The position numbers and the translations under genes are program-made. A stretch of 64,000 nt of DNA from Streptomyces coeruleorubidus (GTDB lineage Bacteria; Actinomycetota; Actinomycetes; Streptomycetales; Streptomycetaceae). Location of the stretch: assembly GCF_008705135.1 (NCBI RefSeq), contig NZ_CP023694.1, positions 9,213,001 through 9,277,000 on the forward strand. The letters are read 5' to 3'. How positions within the stretch are numbered: position 1 is the stretch's first letter; each line of letters begins with the position of its first letter. Under the pieces are notes generated by a model, which saw nothing but the letters and a program-made list of their open reading frames with translations, ran no database searches and was not told the DNA's origin. This document shows, piece by piece, positions 8,177-16,931 of this stretch.

Positions 8177-8970
8177 CACTCAAACGACACCGCGGGCTGA
8201 CCGAACAGGCGGCCACCGCCGCCGTCGACCAGGCATGCCGCATGCTCCGGCTGCCGACCATCCGGGCCCAGTTCCCCGAACTGGCCGAAGCCGCCGCCCG
8301 CGACCAGATGTCCTATCGCGGCTTCCTCGCCGAACTGCTGATGGCCGAGTGCGACGACCGGGCCCGCCGCCGCTCCGAACGGCGCATCAATGCGGCGCAG
8401 TTCCCGCGGGAGAAGTCGCTGCGGGCCTTCGACTTCGAGGCCAACGGGAACGTCGACGCAGCCGTCATTCACACCCTGGCGACCTGCGAGTGGGTCAAGA
8501 AGGGCTTGCCGCTCTGCTGGATCGGCGACTCCGGCACTGGCAAGTCCCACCTGTTGATCGCGCTCGGCACCGAAGCCGCCATGGCCGGCTTCCGGGTCCG
8601 CTACACACTCGCCACCAAGCTGGTCAACGAGCTGGTCGAGGCGGCGGACGAGAAGGTCCTGACCAAGACCATCGCCCGCTACGGACGCGTCGATCTCCTC
8701 TGCATCGACGAACTTGGCTACATGGAGCTGGACCGCAGGGGCGCTGAGCTGCTGTTCCAGGTGCTGACGGAGCGTGAGGAGAAGAACAGCGTCGCCATCG
8801 CCTCCAACGAGTCGTTTGGAGGGTGGACAAAAACATTCACCGATCCACGGCTTTGCGCGGCCATCGTCGACCGCCTCACCTTCGGCGGGAACATCATCGA
8901 AACCGGCACTGACTCCTATCGGCTCGCCAGCGCCAGGGCCGCCCGGGCGCAGAGCGCAGCCTCAGGCTGA
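8173..8970 (+). CDS. istB: IstB-like ATPase of an IS21-family element
   Basis: 265 residues from the GTG at 8173. IstB is the AAA+ ATPase that helps IstA choose its target. The Walker A motif GDSGTGKSHL and Walker B LLCIDELGYMELD are present, with the family signature YRGFLAELLMAEC near the N-terminus and an Asn sensor in IASNESFGGW. The length is normal. The partner istA is truncated, so the element cannot move by itself. The right end of the IS21 element was not located. Confidence 0.85.
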   Translation: MTLKRHRGLTEQAATAAVDQACRMLRLPTIRAQFPELAEAAARDQMSYRGFLAELLMAECDDRARRRSERRINAAQFPREKSLRAFDFEANGNVDAAVIHTLATCEWVKKGLPLCWIGDSGTGKSHLLIALGTEAAMAGFRVRYTLATKLVNELVEAADEKVLTKTIARYGRVDLLCIDELGYMELDRRGAELLFQVLTEREEKNSVAIASNESFGGWTKTFTDPRLCAAIVDRLTFGGNIIETGTDSYRLASARAARAQSAASG

Positions 8971-9051
8971 CCCGTCCGAGCCTCAAAAACCGGCCAGAGA
9001 CTGCGTTCACCGCTATCCGTGCCACGACCGAGTGCGCGTGCGCTGAACACG

Positions 9052-9669
9052 CTAAGCCGGGCGGGGGAGCGAGTTGAGGCCGTCGATCGCGATGTCTGTG
9101 GCCCTTTGAACGGCTTTGTAGGTCTGCTCCGGCCGGTCTCCCCGCTTTTGGCATGCGGCGACGACGACCTTGATCGCCCCGACCAGCGAGCCCACCGCCG
9201 CGGCGGCCTCGACGAGGTCCAGCTCGGGGCAAGCGAGGTGGAGCGCTTCGGTCAGCTGTAGCTGGATGTCGAACAGCAGGTGCAGTTCGCGCGCCTGAAG
9301 TGCCGGGACCGACGCGATCAGCCGGGTCCGAGCCGGGCCGACCTTCCGCGCCAGCTCCGAGTCCGTGTCCGCGAAAACACTCTGGTCGATGACGCGCCGC
9401 AGCAGGTCGGCCACCGGTTCGCCGGGCTGCCGTTCTCCGATGATCTCGACCGCGCGCTCCAGTCGCGACCTGTCGTCGAAGAAGACGATGTCGTCCTTGC
9501 TGTCGAAGTAGCTGAAGAAGGTCCGTGTCGCGATGTCTGCGGTGGCCGCGATCTCCGCCACGGTTGTCTGGTCGTAACCCTTCTCGGCGAACAATCGCAG
9601 GGCGCCTTCGATGAGCGCTTGCCTCGTGCGCATCTTCTTCCGCTGGCGCAGCCCTGGTTCGCTGGTCAC
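9052..9669 (-). CDS. TetR-family transcriptional regulator
   Basis: 205 residues. The N-terminal HTH is textbook (LIEGALRLFAEKGYDQTTVA, EIAATADIATRTFFSYFDSK) and the rest is an all-helical ligand-binding domain with no recognisable ligand specificity. The gene is divergent from the cytochrome P450 at 9775, 105 bp away, which makes the P450 its likely target. It probably also represses itself. Confidence 0.9.
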   Translation of the reverse strand: MTSEPGLRQRKKMRTRQALIEGALRLFAEKGYDQTTVAEIAATADIATRTFFSYFDSKDDIVFFDDRSRLERAVEIIGERQPGEPVADLLRRVIDQSVFADTDSELARKVGPARTRLIASVPALQARELHLLFDIQLQLTEALHLACPELDLVEAAAAVGSLVGAIKVVVAACQKRGDRPEQTYKAVQRATDIAIDGLNSLPRPA

Positions 9670-9714
9670 GACAGCACCTTACCGCTTACCGCATGCGATG
9701 TAATTTTGCATTCA

Positions 9715-9743
9715 TTGACGTTTTGCAGTGAGTGCTGTTTTAT
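9715..9743 (+). promoter_or_regulatory. Candidate promoter of the P450 gene
   Basis: TTGACG (9715-9720) is followed after 17 bp by TTTTAT (9738-9743), a reasonable primary sigma promoter. Just upstream, the spacer holds TTACCGC twice in tandem (about 9680-9693) and ATGC...GCAT arms that could be TetR contacts. The P450 ATG lies 31 bp after the -10 box and follows GAGGAG. Confidence 0.5.
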
Positions 9744-9774
9744 CGGGAGGTCCGTACCGACCGAGGAGCGGCTG

Positions 9775-10956
9775 ATGGAGAGCACGTCCCCGGCAGTAGT
9801 CATGCCCACGGCCCGCCAGAACCCGTTCGATCCGCCCGAGGAACTGCGCCGCCGGCAGGGGCTCGGCCCGATCCATCGGATGACCTACGCCGACGGTGGT
9901 CAGGGGTGGTTGGTGACCAGCTTGGCCGCGGCGCGGGCGATCCTGGCGGATCCTCGATTCAGCGTCCGCCCGGACCACATGCGCTCACCGATTGCCCAGC
10001 CGGCAACGGCGCCCGTGCCGCCGGGATTCTTCCTCCGCATGGACCCGCCCGAGCACGACCACTATCGGCGGTTACTCACCGGTGACTTCTCGGTGCGCCG
10101 GATAAAGCTCCTCGAACCGGAGATCGAAGCGATCGTCAATGACCAGTTGAACGCGATGGAGCTCGCCGGGGGCCCGGCCGACTTGTTCAAGGCATTCGCG
10201 CTGCCGATCCCGTCACAAGTGATCGGCGAACTGCTCGGGGTGCCCTACTCCGACAGGCAGGGGTTCCAGCGGAACGCCGCCACGCTCTTGAACGTCGACC
10301 TCACACCGGAGCGCCGGCAAGAGGCGGTCAGGGAGCTCATGGCATATCTACGGGACCTGCTGCGCCACAAGCGTTCCTGGCCAGAGGAAGATGTGCTCAG
10401 CGGGCTCGCTGCGCACGAGGGACTTGCTGCGGACGAGAGGGCCGGACTGGCGCTCCTGCTCCTGATCGCGGGGCATGAGACGACGGCGAACATGCTTGCG
10501 CTGGGCACTTTCGCTCTGCTGGCCAACCCCGCACAGTTGGCTGAGGTCCGCGGCAAGGAGGAAGACGCCCCTGCAGTGGTCGAGGAGCTGCTGCGTTACC
10601 TCACGATCATCCCTCACGTGGTCCGCGTCGCGCTCGAGGACAGCGAGCTCCACGGCTGCCTGATCAGGGCTGGCGAGTCCGTCACTGTCGCACTTTCCGC
10701 GGCGAACCGGGATGCTGACCATTTCGCCGACCCGGACGCGCTTGACCTCACCCGCTCCACGGCCGGACACCTCGCGTTCGGTCACGGCCTCCACCGGTGC
10801 CTCGGGCAGCGACTGGCCCGCGCCGAAATGCGCATCGCCCTCCCCGCACTGCTTCGCCGCTTCCCGGCGCTACGTCTCACTGTCGCGCCCGAGGAAGTGC
10901 CACTGCGGTCGGCCATGACGGTCTACGGCGTGCGTGAACTTCCGGTCACCTGGTAG
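9775..10956 (+). CDS. Cytochrome P450 (bacterial class I, CYP105-like range)
   Basis: 393 residues from the ATG at 9775, preceded by GAGGAG; longer upstream reading is not supported. It has the I-helix oxygen-binding motif LLLIAGHETTANM, the K-helix ExxR (EELLRYLTI) and the heme-binding loop HLAFGHGLHRCLGQRLARAE with the axial Cys. It would hydroxylate a small lipophilic substrate with electrons from a ferredoxin; no ferredoxin gene is adjacent. A TTA codon at 10072-10074 suggests bldA dependence, typical for developmentally timed or secondary metabolism genes. The divergent TetR gene probably controls it. Substrate unknown. Confidence 0.93.
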   Translation: MESTSPAVVMPTARQNPFDPPEELRRRQGLGPIHRMTYADGGQGWLVTSLAAARAILADPRFSVRPDHMRSPIAQPATAPVPPGFFLRMDPPEHDHYRRLLTGDFSVRRIKLLEPEIEAIVNDQLNAMELAGGPADLFKAFALPIPSQVIGELLGVPYSDRQGFQRNAATLLNVDLTPERRQEAVRELMAYLRDLLRHKRSWPEEDVLSGLAAHEGLAADERAGLALLLLIAGHETTANMLALGTFALLANPAQLAEVRGKEEDAPAVVEELLRYLTIIPHVVRVALEDSELHGCLIRAGESVTVALSAANRDADHFADPDALDLTRSTAGHLAFGHGLHRCLGQRLARAEMRIALPALLRRFPALRLTVAPEEVPLRSAMTVYGVRELPVTW

Positions 10957-11381
10957 GCAGATCAAGGTCGAGAAGAACGACGTGTGCTCGGCGACTTGCA
11001 GCGCGACGTCTGCGAGTTTGAGCAACGCCCCTTCACTGCCGGCTCCCCACCGCCATCCGGCCCTTCAAGCACCGCCCGCATCACCGCCCCCAGACACCTC
11101 CCCGACTAACGCGTCCAGCGGATACCCGCATCGGACCACGATCGTCTGGATCAAACTCACCCAGGTGCACGGCATGGATCAGTTGCGGCCTCCGGTGTTG
11201 TCACTTCTCGTCGACATTTCCGACCCGAGTGATCGCTAAGTGCTTGCGGAAACCGCCGACAAATGTTGTCCGTTCCCACCTACGAAACCAGCCGGGCCGT
11301 CATCTGATTCAGGCAGCGTTCGAGCCGGTCGAGGCAGGCGAGGCCCGGGCGGGAAGTTGCTGTGCTCAGGCCGCTGGAGCC
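10957..11381. other. Intergenic stretch without recognisable gene
   Basis: About 425 bp between the P450 stop and the terminator of the integrase remnant. Only short shadow ORFs are open. No repeat or IS end noticed. Confidence 0.4.
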
Positions 11382-11420
11382 GACGGCACCTCACCCGGAC
11401 TGCCGAGGTGAGGTGCCGTC
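11382..11420. terminator. Stem-loop at the end of the integrase pseudogene
   Basis: GACGGCACCTCACC (11382-11395) and its exact inverse GGTGAGGTGCCGTC (11407-11420) form a 14-bp perfect stem with an 11-nt loop. It overlaps the last codons of the minus-strand integrase remnant and lacks a T run, as is common for Streptomyces terminators. Confidence 0.65.
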
Positions 11421-12651
11421 CCGGCCAGCGATGTCGCGGAAGGTCGGGATACCGAGATCCACGGCGGTGCTCCGGCGAGCCAGTTCGGCATCCAGCTGAG
11501 CGAGCTTGTCCTGGGCTCCGGCAAGGCTGACCTCAAGTCCTTCCAGCTCGCCGAGCCAGCCTTCGCGTTCGGCCTCGGTGATGCGGGCCACGAGGTTGTC
11601 GCGGATCTCGATGAGCCGGCCACGCTGGTCGGGCTCGGGGCGGAGCATCGAGCAGCGGACGCAGGCGTGCTCGTGGATGCACGAAGTGCCGAAAGCGCGG
11701 GCACAGATGCCGATCGAGAGCTTGCGGCGCTCGAAATGGCCGAGAAAGGCATCCCACTCCTCTGCGGTGGGGGTGCGGTATTCCTCGCTGGGGCGCAGAG
11801 TGCGGCGGCGGGCGATGAACGCGCGGTGGGCTTCGATGGCCTCGGCCGGGTAGATCGCGTTGTAGCCCATGGTGGTGTTGATGTCGGAGTGTCCGGCGAT
11901 GACTTGGGCGATGTGTGGGGGGAGTCCGCTGCGGATGGCGTCGGTGATGAAGATGCGCCGGAAGTCGTGAGGGTCAAAGTCCAGGGGGCAGCCGTCGGCG
12001 TCGGTCAGGCCGGTGGCGTCGAGGACGTCGTTGAGGCATTTGCGGAGGAAGTCGCCGTTCATGGCGGAGATCTCGCCGCTGCGATCGTACTGGAAGAGCA
12101 GCGGCATGGGCGGATTCCATACGCGTTCGTTGTAGTCGTAGGCGGCGACCTGCGGGACGGCGCCGGTCCGCGGGTCCCGGATCCGTTTCGCAGTGGGCCC
12201 GCGTCCGCGCCGCGTACCGCGGGCCGGGTGAGGGCTTGCCGGTGATCGCGTTTGGCGTACCCGCGATCTTCTTGCGCACCGTCTGCGGGGCCGTCTCGGC
12301 GGTGTAGCCAGCCTTGCGATGCCGCCAGTGCAGGCGCTGCGGCTTGTTCGCGATCTGCATCCACCGGGTGAAGTCCCGTGCATCTGTCCGCGTCGCCCGA
12401 TTCCACTCGATGTCGAGTGCCCACAGGAACCGCCACCAGCGCAGCAGGTCCATGCCGTAGGAGCGAATCGTGGAGGCAGGTTTGTCCTCAGCCTGGAGCT
12501 CGGCGAAGAAGACCTGGACGGGCTCGACGACGGCACCGCTGGAGCCCAGTAACTGGTAGGGCGTCCACCGCTCTCCGGTCTCGTGCAGTCTGCCGATCTC
12601 TGGCAGGACGAACGCGGTCAAGTCCCTCTCGGGGAGGTCGCCTTGAAGCAT
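11391..12651 (-). pseudogene. Tyrosine recombinase (integrase) with internal deletion
   Basis: The start (ATG at 12651) gives ERDLTAFVLPEIGRLHETGE and a core-binding domain (STIRSYGMDLLRWWRFLWAL, ATRTDARDFTRWMQIANKPQ) up to about 12210. The frame then changes and resumes at TKRIRDPRTGAVPQVAAYDY with the late catalytic part: HDFRRIF (HxxR), VIAGHSDINTTMGYNAIYPA and a Cys-rich tail CIHEHACVRCSMLRPEP. The stretch that should hold the first catalytic Arg is missing between the two parts, so a deletion as well as a frameshift is inferred. The protein cannot be functional. A homologous tail occurs at 14041-14286 and a homologous start at 31385. Confidence 0.85.
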
Positions 12652-12660
12652 CCCGGGAAG

Positions 12661-12741
12661 CTAGCGGAAGAGGCCGCTGACCTGCGAATACTCAAGGGTT
12701 AGTTCGGTTAACGTGACAAACCAAAGCTGATCGCGCCGCTC
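12661..12741 (-). pseudogene. 3' end of a small ORF preceding the integrase
   Basis: Reads ...DQLWFVTLTELTLEYSQVSGLF then TAG, ending 9 bp before the integrase ATG. The plus-strand ORF at 31243-31371 ends TVLLTELTGEYSQVRSFF and likewise sits just before an integrase start, so this is the tail of the same small hydrophobic gene. The 5' part is lost here. Confidence 0.6.
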
Positions 12742-12998
12742 CAGATGTTCCGGGGCATGACAGACCTCCGCGACTACCCCGAGCAACACCAGGCTATGAG
12801 GCCTATGGCAGCCGCGCATGTGCTCCACGGACCCTGGGGGAGAAGTCGTCACCGGGGGCCGACCCAACCTCAGCGCGATTCACAAAAGCACAAGTGGCCC
12901 GGCGGGCTGCTCGTCTTCCGGGTGCGGGGGGCTGCGGGACTTGCGACCGTAGGAGTGGAGAAGGCGGGTCCGATCGGGCGAGGACGGAGGCGGTCGTC

Positions 12999-13199
12999 AT
13001 GCTCACGGCGCATCCTTCGCTCCTGCGGGAGCTTGTTGAACGCTGCGAGATGCTCAGGCGGTGCCTGGCGTCCGGGGGTAGCGCGGAGACCCGGCGCCAG
13101 CTTGAGGACGCGGCGTACACGCTGTGTGTGCTCACGGGCACCCGCCAGTTGGACACGGCGCTATCTGCGGCTCGCCGACAGCTGGCCGACACCATGTGA
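12999..13199 (+). CDS. DUF5133-like small protein
   Basis: 66 residues from the ATG at 12999, placed 6-7 bp after GGACGGAGG; the longer reading frame has no ribosome site. The sequence MLTAHPSLLRELVERCEMLR, RRQLEDAAYTLCVLTGTRQL and DTALSAARRQL follows the actinomycete DUF5133 pattern (helical, with a conserved YTLCV(S/L)TGT motif). These proteins occur in many copies per Streptomyces genome and some are linked to antibiotic regulation; the function is not established. It stands alone between integrase remnants. Confidence 0.75.
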   Translation: MLTAHPSLLRELVERCEMLRRCLASGGSAETRRQLEDAAYTLCVLTGTRQLDTALSAARRQLADTM

Positions 13200-13223
13200 C
13201 GCGAGCGGCTTCTGCGGCGTTGA

Positions 13224-13331
13224 ATCGAGTGGTCCTCGGTGGCGCTCTGGACGTTGATAGGCACGGCCACGACATCAAATCTCGTCGCCCAGACCGGACG
13301 CGGCAACACTGCCGGTTCAGTGCATGGGTGA
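13224..13331 (+). pseudogene. Remnant of the small hydrophobic ORF
   Basis: A frame opening directly after a TGA reads IEWSSVALWTLIGTATTSNL to a TGA at 13329. Its beginning matches NLIEWSSVALATVIGTVL of the ORF at 31243, at DNA level as well (GAGTGGTCCTCGGT is shared). No start codon remains. It is a second, more decayed copy of that ORF. Confidence 0.5.
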
Positions 13332-13667
13332 GGGGGCTTTTGTCGTACGTGGGGATCTGACGCCTTCCGCGCGACGGCGTGCGCCGGTTGATCAGGGGAG
13401 CGTGGCAGGTATGAGGGGCGTGTCGGGTTCGGGTGGAGGCCGCTGCGGCCTCGTCCGCCGGCGGACCTGACCGGGCGAGCCGAAAGGGCCCTTGGGCAAG
13501 CCTCTCCTGAACGGGGGCTTGCCCAGGCTGTCCCGTCGGCGCTGGGGCCCCGCGAGCCGAACACTCAGTGCGGCGGGCCGACCGGTGCCCGGCATGCCCG
13601 GCAGCTCGCCCTTAGCGGCTGACCGCACCAAGTGTGTGTCGATGATCACTTCCCGGGTGGGGGCTGG
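13332..13667. other. Intergenic stretch, no gene seen
   Basis: About 335 bp. A GC-rich region with AAGCCTCTC...GGGCTTGCCC-type short repeats around 13495-13530 (GGGCAAGCC / GGCTTGCCC inverted), perhaps a terminator-like hairpin. No coding frame is convincing. Confidence 0.35.
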
Positions 13668-13922
13668 TTATTGGGTGGTGTGGGTGAGCCAGCGGTGCAG
13701 TGCGGTGTGGACGTAGTCGGGCAGGGTGCTGAGGTGGTCGATGGCCTCGCGGTCGCCGGGCTTGGGGGCGACGCCGGCGGTGGTCAGTGCCGCGTGGAGT
13801 TCCAGGCGGTGCACATCCCGCGCGGGGAGGGTGAGGTTGATGCGTTGGGTGGGGTTGGGCGGTGGCAGGAGGAAGTCGTCGTGTGCCCAGGACGGTCGGC
13901 CAGGCGTGGTGGTGTGGGTCAT
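13668..13922 (-). CDS. Small conserved Streptomyces protein of unknown function
   Basis: 84 residues from an ATG at 13922 that follows GAAAGGA by 8 bp. The text is PSWAHDDFLLPPPNPTQRIN, then LTLPARDVHRLELHAALTTA, GVAPKPGDREAIDHLSTLPD and a final helix ALHRWLTH. I recall similar small proteins in Streptomyces accessory regions but cannot name a function. The strand-helix-helix layout would fit a small DNA-binding or dimerising protein. It has a good ribosome site and good codon use, so it looks alive. Confidence 0.6.
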   Translation of the reverse strand: MTHTTTPGRPSWAHDDFLLPPPNPTQRINLTLPARDVHRLELHAALTTAGVAPKPGDREAIDHLSTLPDYVHTALHRWLTHTTQ

Positions 13923-14040
13923 GGGCAGGGTCCTTTCAACGCTTGGGTTGTGGAGGGGGACTTCGCGTGAGGGGAAGCCGGTTGCGGCCGGCGTAAGGGT
14001 CCACCCGGATGCAGCAGAGCAGCTTGGACTGCTCCTATGA

Positions 14041-14286
14041 CCTGGTGAACTGCTTGCGCCGCTGCTGGGCGAGAGCCCCCCGGCCCAACGGGCGCGGCTT
14101 GCCGAGATCCGCGACAACTTGATCGCCCGAATCGCCGAAGCCGAGACGGAAGGCCGGCTCGGCGAGGTCGGAGGTCTCCGGGTCAGCCTGGCCGACGCCG
14201 AGGAGAAGCTCCGCCGGCTCGATCAGAGCCCCGGGCAGCACACGGCCGTCGACCTCGGCATCCCCATCACGCGTGGTGATCGATGA
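14041..14286 (+). pseudogene. C-terminal tail of an integrase
   Basis: The frame between TGA 14038-14040 and TGA 14284-14286 gives ARLAEIRDNLIARIAEAETE, GRLGEVGGLRVSLADAEEKL and TAVDLGIP. The tail of the pseudogene at 11391-12651 reads GRLIEIRDNLVARITEAERE, GWLGELEGLEVSLAGAQDKL and TAVDLGIP, so the two are close homologues. This piece is on the opposite strand and has no catalytic domain. Confidence 0.8.
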
Positions 14287-14352
14287 ACCCACGAAGGTGG
14301 AGTGCCGCACGGTCCTCGACCAAGATCGAGAAAGAGTTCGAAGAAGCGTGCG

Positions 14353-15249
14353 TCAAACGCCCTTCAGAACACGGTCAAGTGCCGCCCGGCCTGCAGGTCC
14401 CCAGTGCGGCTTGCCGCCGGGAAGACCCCGATCTCCGTTCTGTCCCATGAGTATCAGGAAGAGGCTTTTCATCGCGGCCAGCCCGCGGGCGCGCCGGATC
14501 GTCGCCTCGTCTGCATGGGCGTAGGTGTCGAAGAACCGTGCGGCCGTGCCCGCGGGGAGCAGCACCCATGCGGCGGCGAGGTCCCATGCCGGGTCGCCGG
14601 CGAACAGGGCGCCGAAGTCGACGATGCCCGACAGCGTTCCGTCCGAGACGACGACGTTCGCGGGATGAAGGTCGCCGTGCACCCATACCGGCGGGCCATC
14701 CCACTCGGGGGCCGCGACGGCATCGTCCCAGACGGCCCGGATGTCGGCAGCGATGTCGTCGGGGACAACGGCCTGGAAGAAGTTGTCGAAGCCGTCGGTG
14801 CACTTCTTGGGGTGGGCGCCGTAGTCCGAGCTGATCGGCGCCTCGGCGGGCGCCTCCACATGGAGCGCCCGGAGGAAGCTCGCCAGCGTGTCGGCCGCGT
14901 GGTCGCCGCGGCTGATCGAGCCGTGATCCAGCGGCTCGCCGGGAACCCATGTCATCACGGTCCAGTGCTTGGGGAAGCGCTCGGAGGGTTCACCGCACCG
15001 CACCGGGGTCGGCACGGGCAGCGGCAGGCGCGGGGCCAGCACGGGTAGCCACCGTCGCTCCTTGAGCTGGAGTTCCGGGGTGGGGTCCATGCGCTGCATG
15101 CGCACGGCCAACTCGTCCCCGAGGCGCCACATCTGGTTGCCCCAGCCGCCCGCAATCTCGCGGATGGCCAGCCCTGCAAGGTCTGGATGTTGCTCCTGCA
15201 GCAGGTCGCGCACCAGGTCTGCGGTGATCTCGATCTCGGTGTCGGTCAT
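14353..15249 (-). CDS. Aminoglycoside phosphotransferase-family kinase
   Basis: 298 residues with the complete small-molecule kinase fold. The catalytic loop is VWVHGDLHPANVVVSD and the metal-binding loop GIVDFGALFAGDPAWDL; the N-lobe has LAVRMQRMD with the ATP-contacting region before it. APH-type enzymes transfer phosphate from ATP to aminoglycosides or other hydroxylated metabolites; many actinomycete members have unknown substrates. The ATG at 15249 is followed by TDTEIEITADLV, a usual start. It lies alone, tail-facing the integrase remnant. Resistance is possible but not demonstrated. Confidence 0.88.
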   Translation of the reverse strand: MTDTEIEITADLVRDLLQEQHPDLAGLAIREIAGGWGNQMWRLGDELAVRMQRMDPTPELQLKERRWLPVLAPRLPLPVPTPVRCGEPSERFPKHWTVMTWVPGEPLDHGSISRGDHAADTLASFLRALHVEAPAEAPISSDYGAHPKKCTDGFDNFFQAVVPDDIAADIRAVWDDAVAAPEWDGPPVWVHGDLHPANVVVSDGTLSGIVDFGALFAGDPAWDLAAAWVLLPAGTAARFFDTYAHADEATIRRARGLAAMKSLFLILMGQNGDRGLPGGKPHWGPAGRAALDRVLKGV

Positions 15250-15399
15250 GCGAAGTCACAGTACTGAGGCCCAGGCGAAGCGGCTGCATCACGACCGTGG
15301 TCATCGCGGCTCCTATGGGTGCGGGGGCCGGGAGCGGCCCTTGTGTATCCATAGACCGGACGCACGCGGGAAACTCATCGCCCGGGTCGTGCCCGACGG
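15250..15399. other. Intergenic stretch
   Basis: 150 bp between the kinase start and the glycosyltransferase stop. No gene or clear terminator noticed; the kinase promoter should be here. Confidence 0.35.
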
Positions 15400-16734
15400 T
15401 CAGGCGTTCAGCAGGTCCTTGTTACCGGCACGATGGCGACCACCCTTCGGCAGCGCCGTCTTCGCCGTCAGCCCGCGCGACTGCCAGGCGTTGTCGCGGA
15501 GCTTGAACAGGGCCCAGTACCGCGTCGGGCACAGCAGCACGATGTTCATGAACACGGCCGCCGGGGTGCCGACGAGCCAGGAGCGCCAGCGCTGGCGTGT
15601 GGTCATGTCCGGCCGCATGAGGACGTACAGCCCGGACTGGCCGTACCGCACCACCAGGTACACGGCGAGGTACACCAGGGCAATTCCAGGGTTGTGGTAC
15701 CGCCCGCCCAGGGTCATGAGCGTCATGACGACGATCCAGGCCAGCATCACCGGCGTGATGACGAGCTGGAGCAGCCCGAAGGTCGGCGAGATGAGCTGCT
15801 TGAGCGACAGCCGCGCGTACACGAACGGCAGCATCCACCACCACGACCGGGCCCAGCGCAGACGCTGTCGGTAGGTCTTCTTCAGCGTCGTCGGCATGTC
15901 GGTGACGACGCCGGCCTCGTTGACGGCCACGACCTCACCGCGCATGAGCGCCCTGAGCGCCAGCCAGCGGTCGTCGCCGGTGCCGCACTCCACCTCGTAG
16001 GCGTCGAGGTGGTCGTAGAGCAGCTCGGCCCGGTAGAGCGCGAGCGCCCCCGAGGTGGTCTCCAGGGCTCCGAGCATGGAGCGCGAGGAGCGCATCATCA
16101 CGCACGAGGTGCCGATGTCGATGTCCGCGGCCCGGGAGACCCAGGTCTCCTCGAAGTTGCGGATGTAGATCATGCCGGTGGTGGCCTGGATCTTCGGGTT
16201 GCTCATGGCCCGCAGCTGCTGTTCGAGCGCGTCCCGGAAGGGCTCGCCGTCGGAGTCGATGGTGAGGACGTAGTCGAAGTGCTTGTCCTGCTCCTGGAGG
16301 TGTCGCAACACGGTGACCTGCGCCCCGCGCTTCCCCTTGTTCTCCTGCCGGTGCCAGAAGACCCGGGGGTGCTCGAAGGGTTCCACGGGGTGCTGCTGGG
16401 AACCGTCGTCGATCACGTGGATCTCGTCGACCGGATGCGTCTGGGCCAGCAGCGACCGCACCGTGCGGTGCAGGTTCTCCGAGGGCTCCTCGAAGGCCGG
16501 GATGATCGCCACCGTCCGGCCCGGAGCGACCGGGAGGTGGGTGAAGGACCGGCCCTTCAGGAACGAGACGAGACAGAGCACGATCACCGTCATGCCCAGC
16601 CACCAGTAGAACGTCAGGATGGGGCTCTTCGACTGGAGGTGCACCACCACGGTGGCAGCGGCCAGAGCCGCCACCACCACGGTCGTCACCACGGCGAACC
16701 TCGTTCTCGAGGCGCGGCCCGGGAAGGTGCTCAA
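15400..16734 (-). CDS. Processive family-2 glycosyltransferase (HAS/NodC-like), membrane-bound
   Basis: About 444 residues. Two N-terminal helices (RFAVVTTVVVAALAAATVVV, FYWWLGMTVIVLCLVSFL) precede the GT2 domain: IIPAFEEPSENLHRTVRSLL, VIDDGS, the metal-binding TIDSDG, ECGTGDDRW and the processivity motif RQRLRWARSWWW. Several C-terminal helices follow (VITPVMLAWIVVMTLMTL and others). Such synthases polymerise and extrude beta-linked polysaccharide, like hyaluronan synthase. The start is taken as TTG 16734, which overlaps the stop of the small gene before it as TTGA; a GTG inside FAVV is an alternative. It ends the UDP-sugar dehydrogenase operon. Confidence 0.88.
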   Translation of the reverse strand: MSTFPGRASRTRFAVVTTVVVAALAAATVVVHLQSKSPILTFYWWLGMTVIVLCLVSFLKGRSFTHLPVAPGRTVAIIPAFEEPSENLHRTVRSLLAQTHPVDEIHVIDDGSQQHPVEPFEHPRVFWHRQENKGKRGAQVTVLRHLQEQDKHFDYVLTIDSDGEPFRDALEQQLRAMSNPKIQATTGMIYIRNFEETWVSRAADIDIGTSCVMMRSSRSMLGALETTSGALALYRAELLYDHLDAYEVECGTGDDRWLALRALMRGEVVAVNEAGVVTDMPTTLKKTYRQRLRWARSWWWMLPFVYARLSLKQLISPTFGLLQLVITPVMLAWIVVMTLMTLGGRYHNPGIALVYLAVYLVVRYGQSGLYVLMRPDMTTRQRWRSWLVGTPAAVFMNIVLLCPTRYWALFKLRDNAWQSRGLTAKTALPKGGRHRAGNKDLLNA

Positions 16735-16904
16735 GCGGTCACTCGCTTGCCGCGGGTCGCCGTGCGGAACACCGCGACGCCGCCGATCACGAGGAGCATG
16801 GCGCCCAGCACGATCCACCCGAGTGCGGTTCCGCCGGTGGCGGCCAGGGCGGCTCCGCCGGTGGCGGTCCCGATGGCGGCGCCCACACCGTTCTGTCCGT
16901 ACAT
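16731..16904 (-). CDS. 57-residue single-span membrane peptide
   Basis: From the ATG at 16904, after GGAAAGAGGG, the reading frame gives MYGQNGVGAAIGTATGGAA, a Gly/Ala-rich hydrophobic run, GWIVLGAMLLVIGGVAVF and a basic end RTATRGKRVTA. It lies between the dehydrogenase (27 bp downstream of it) and the glycosyltransferase (4-bp overlap), so it is translationally coupled to the latter. The Gly-rich helix suggests tight packing against another membrane protein, probably the synthase. It has no family that I recognise. Confidence 0.75.
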   Translation of the reverse strand: MYGQNGVGAAIGTATGGAALAATGGTALGWIVLGAMLLVIGGVAVFRTATRGKRVTA

Positions 16905-16931
16905 GTTGTCCCTCTTTCCTTCTGTAGCTCT

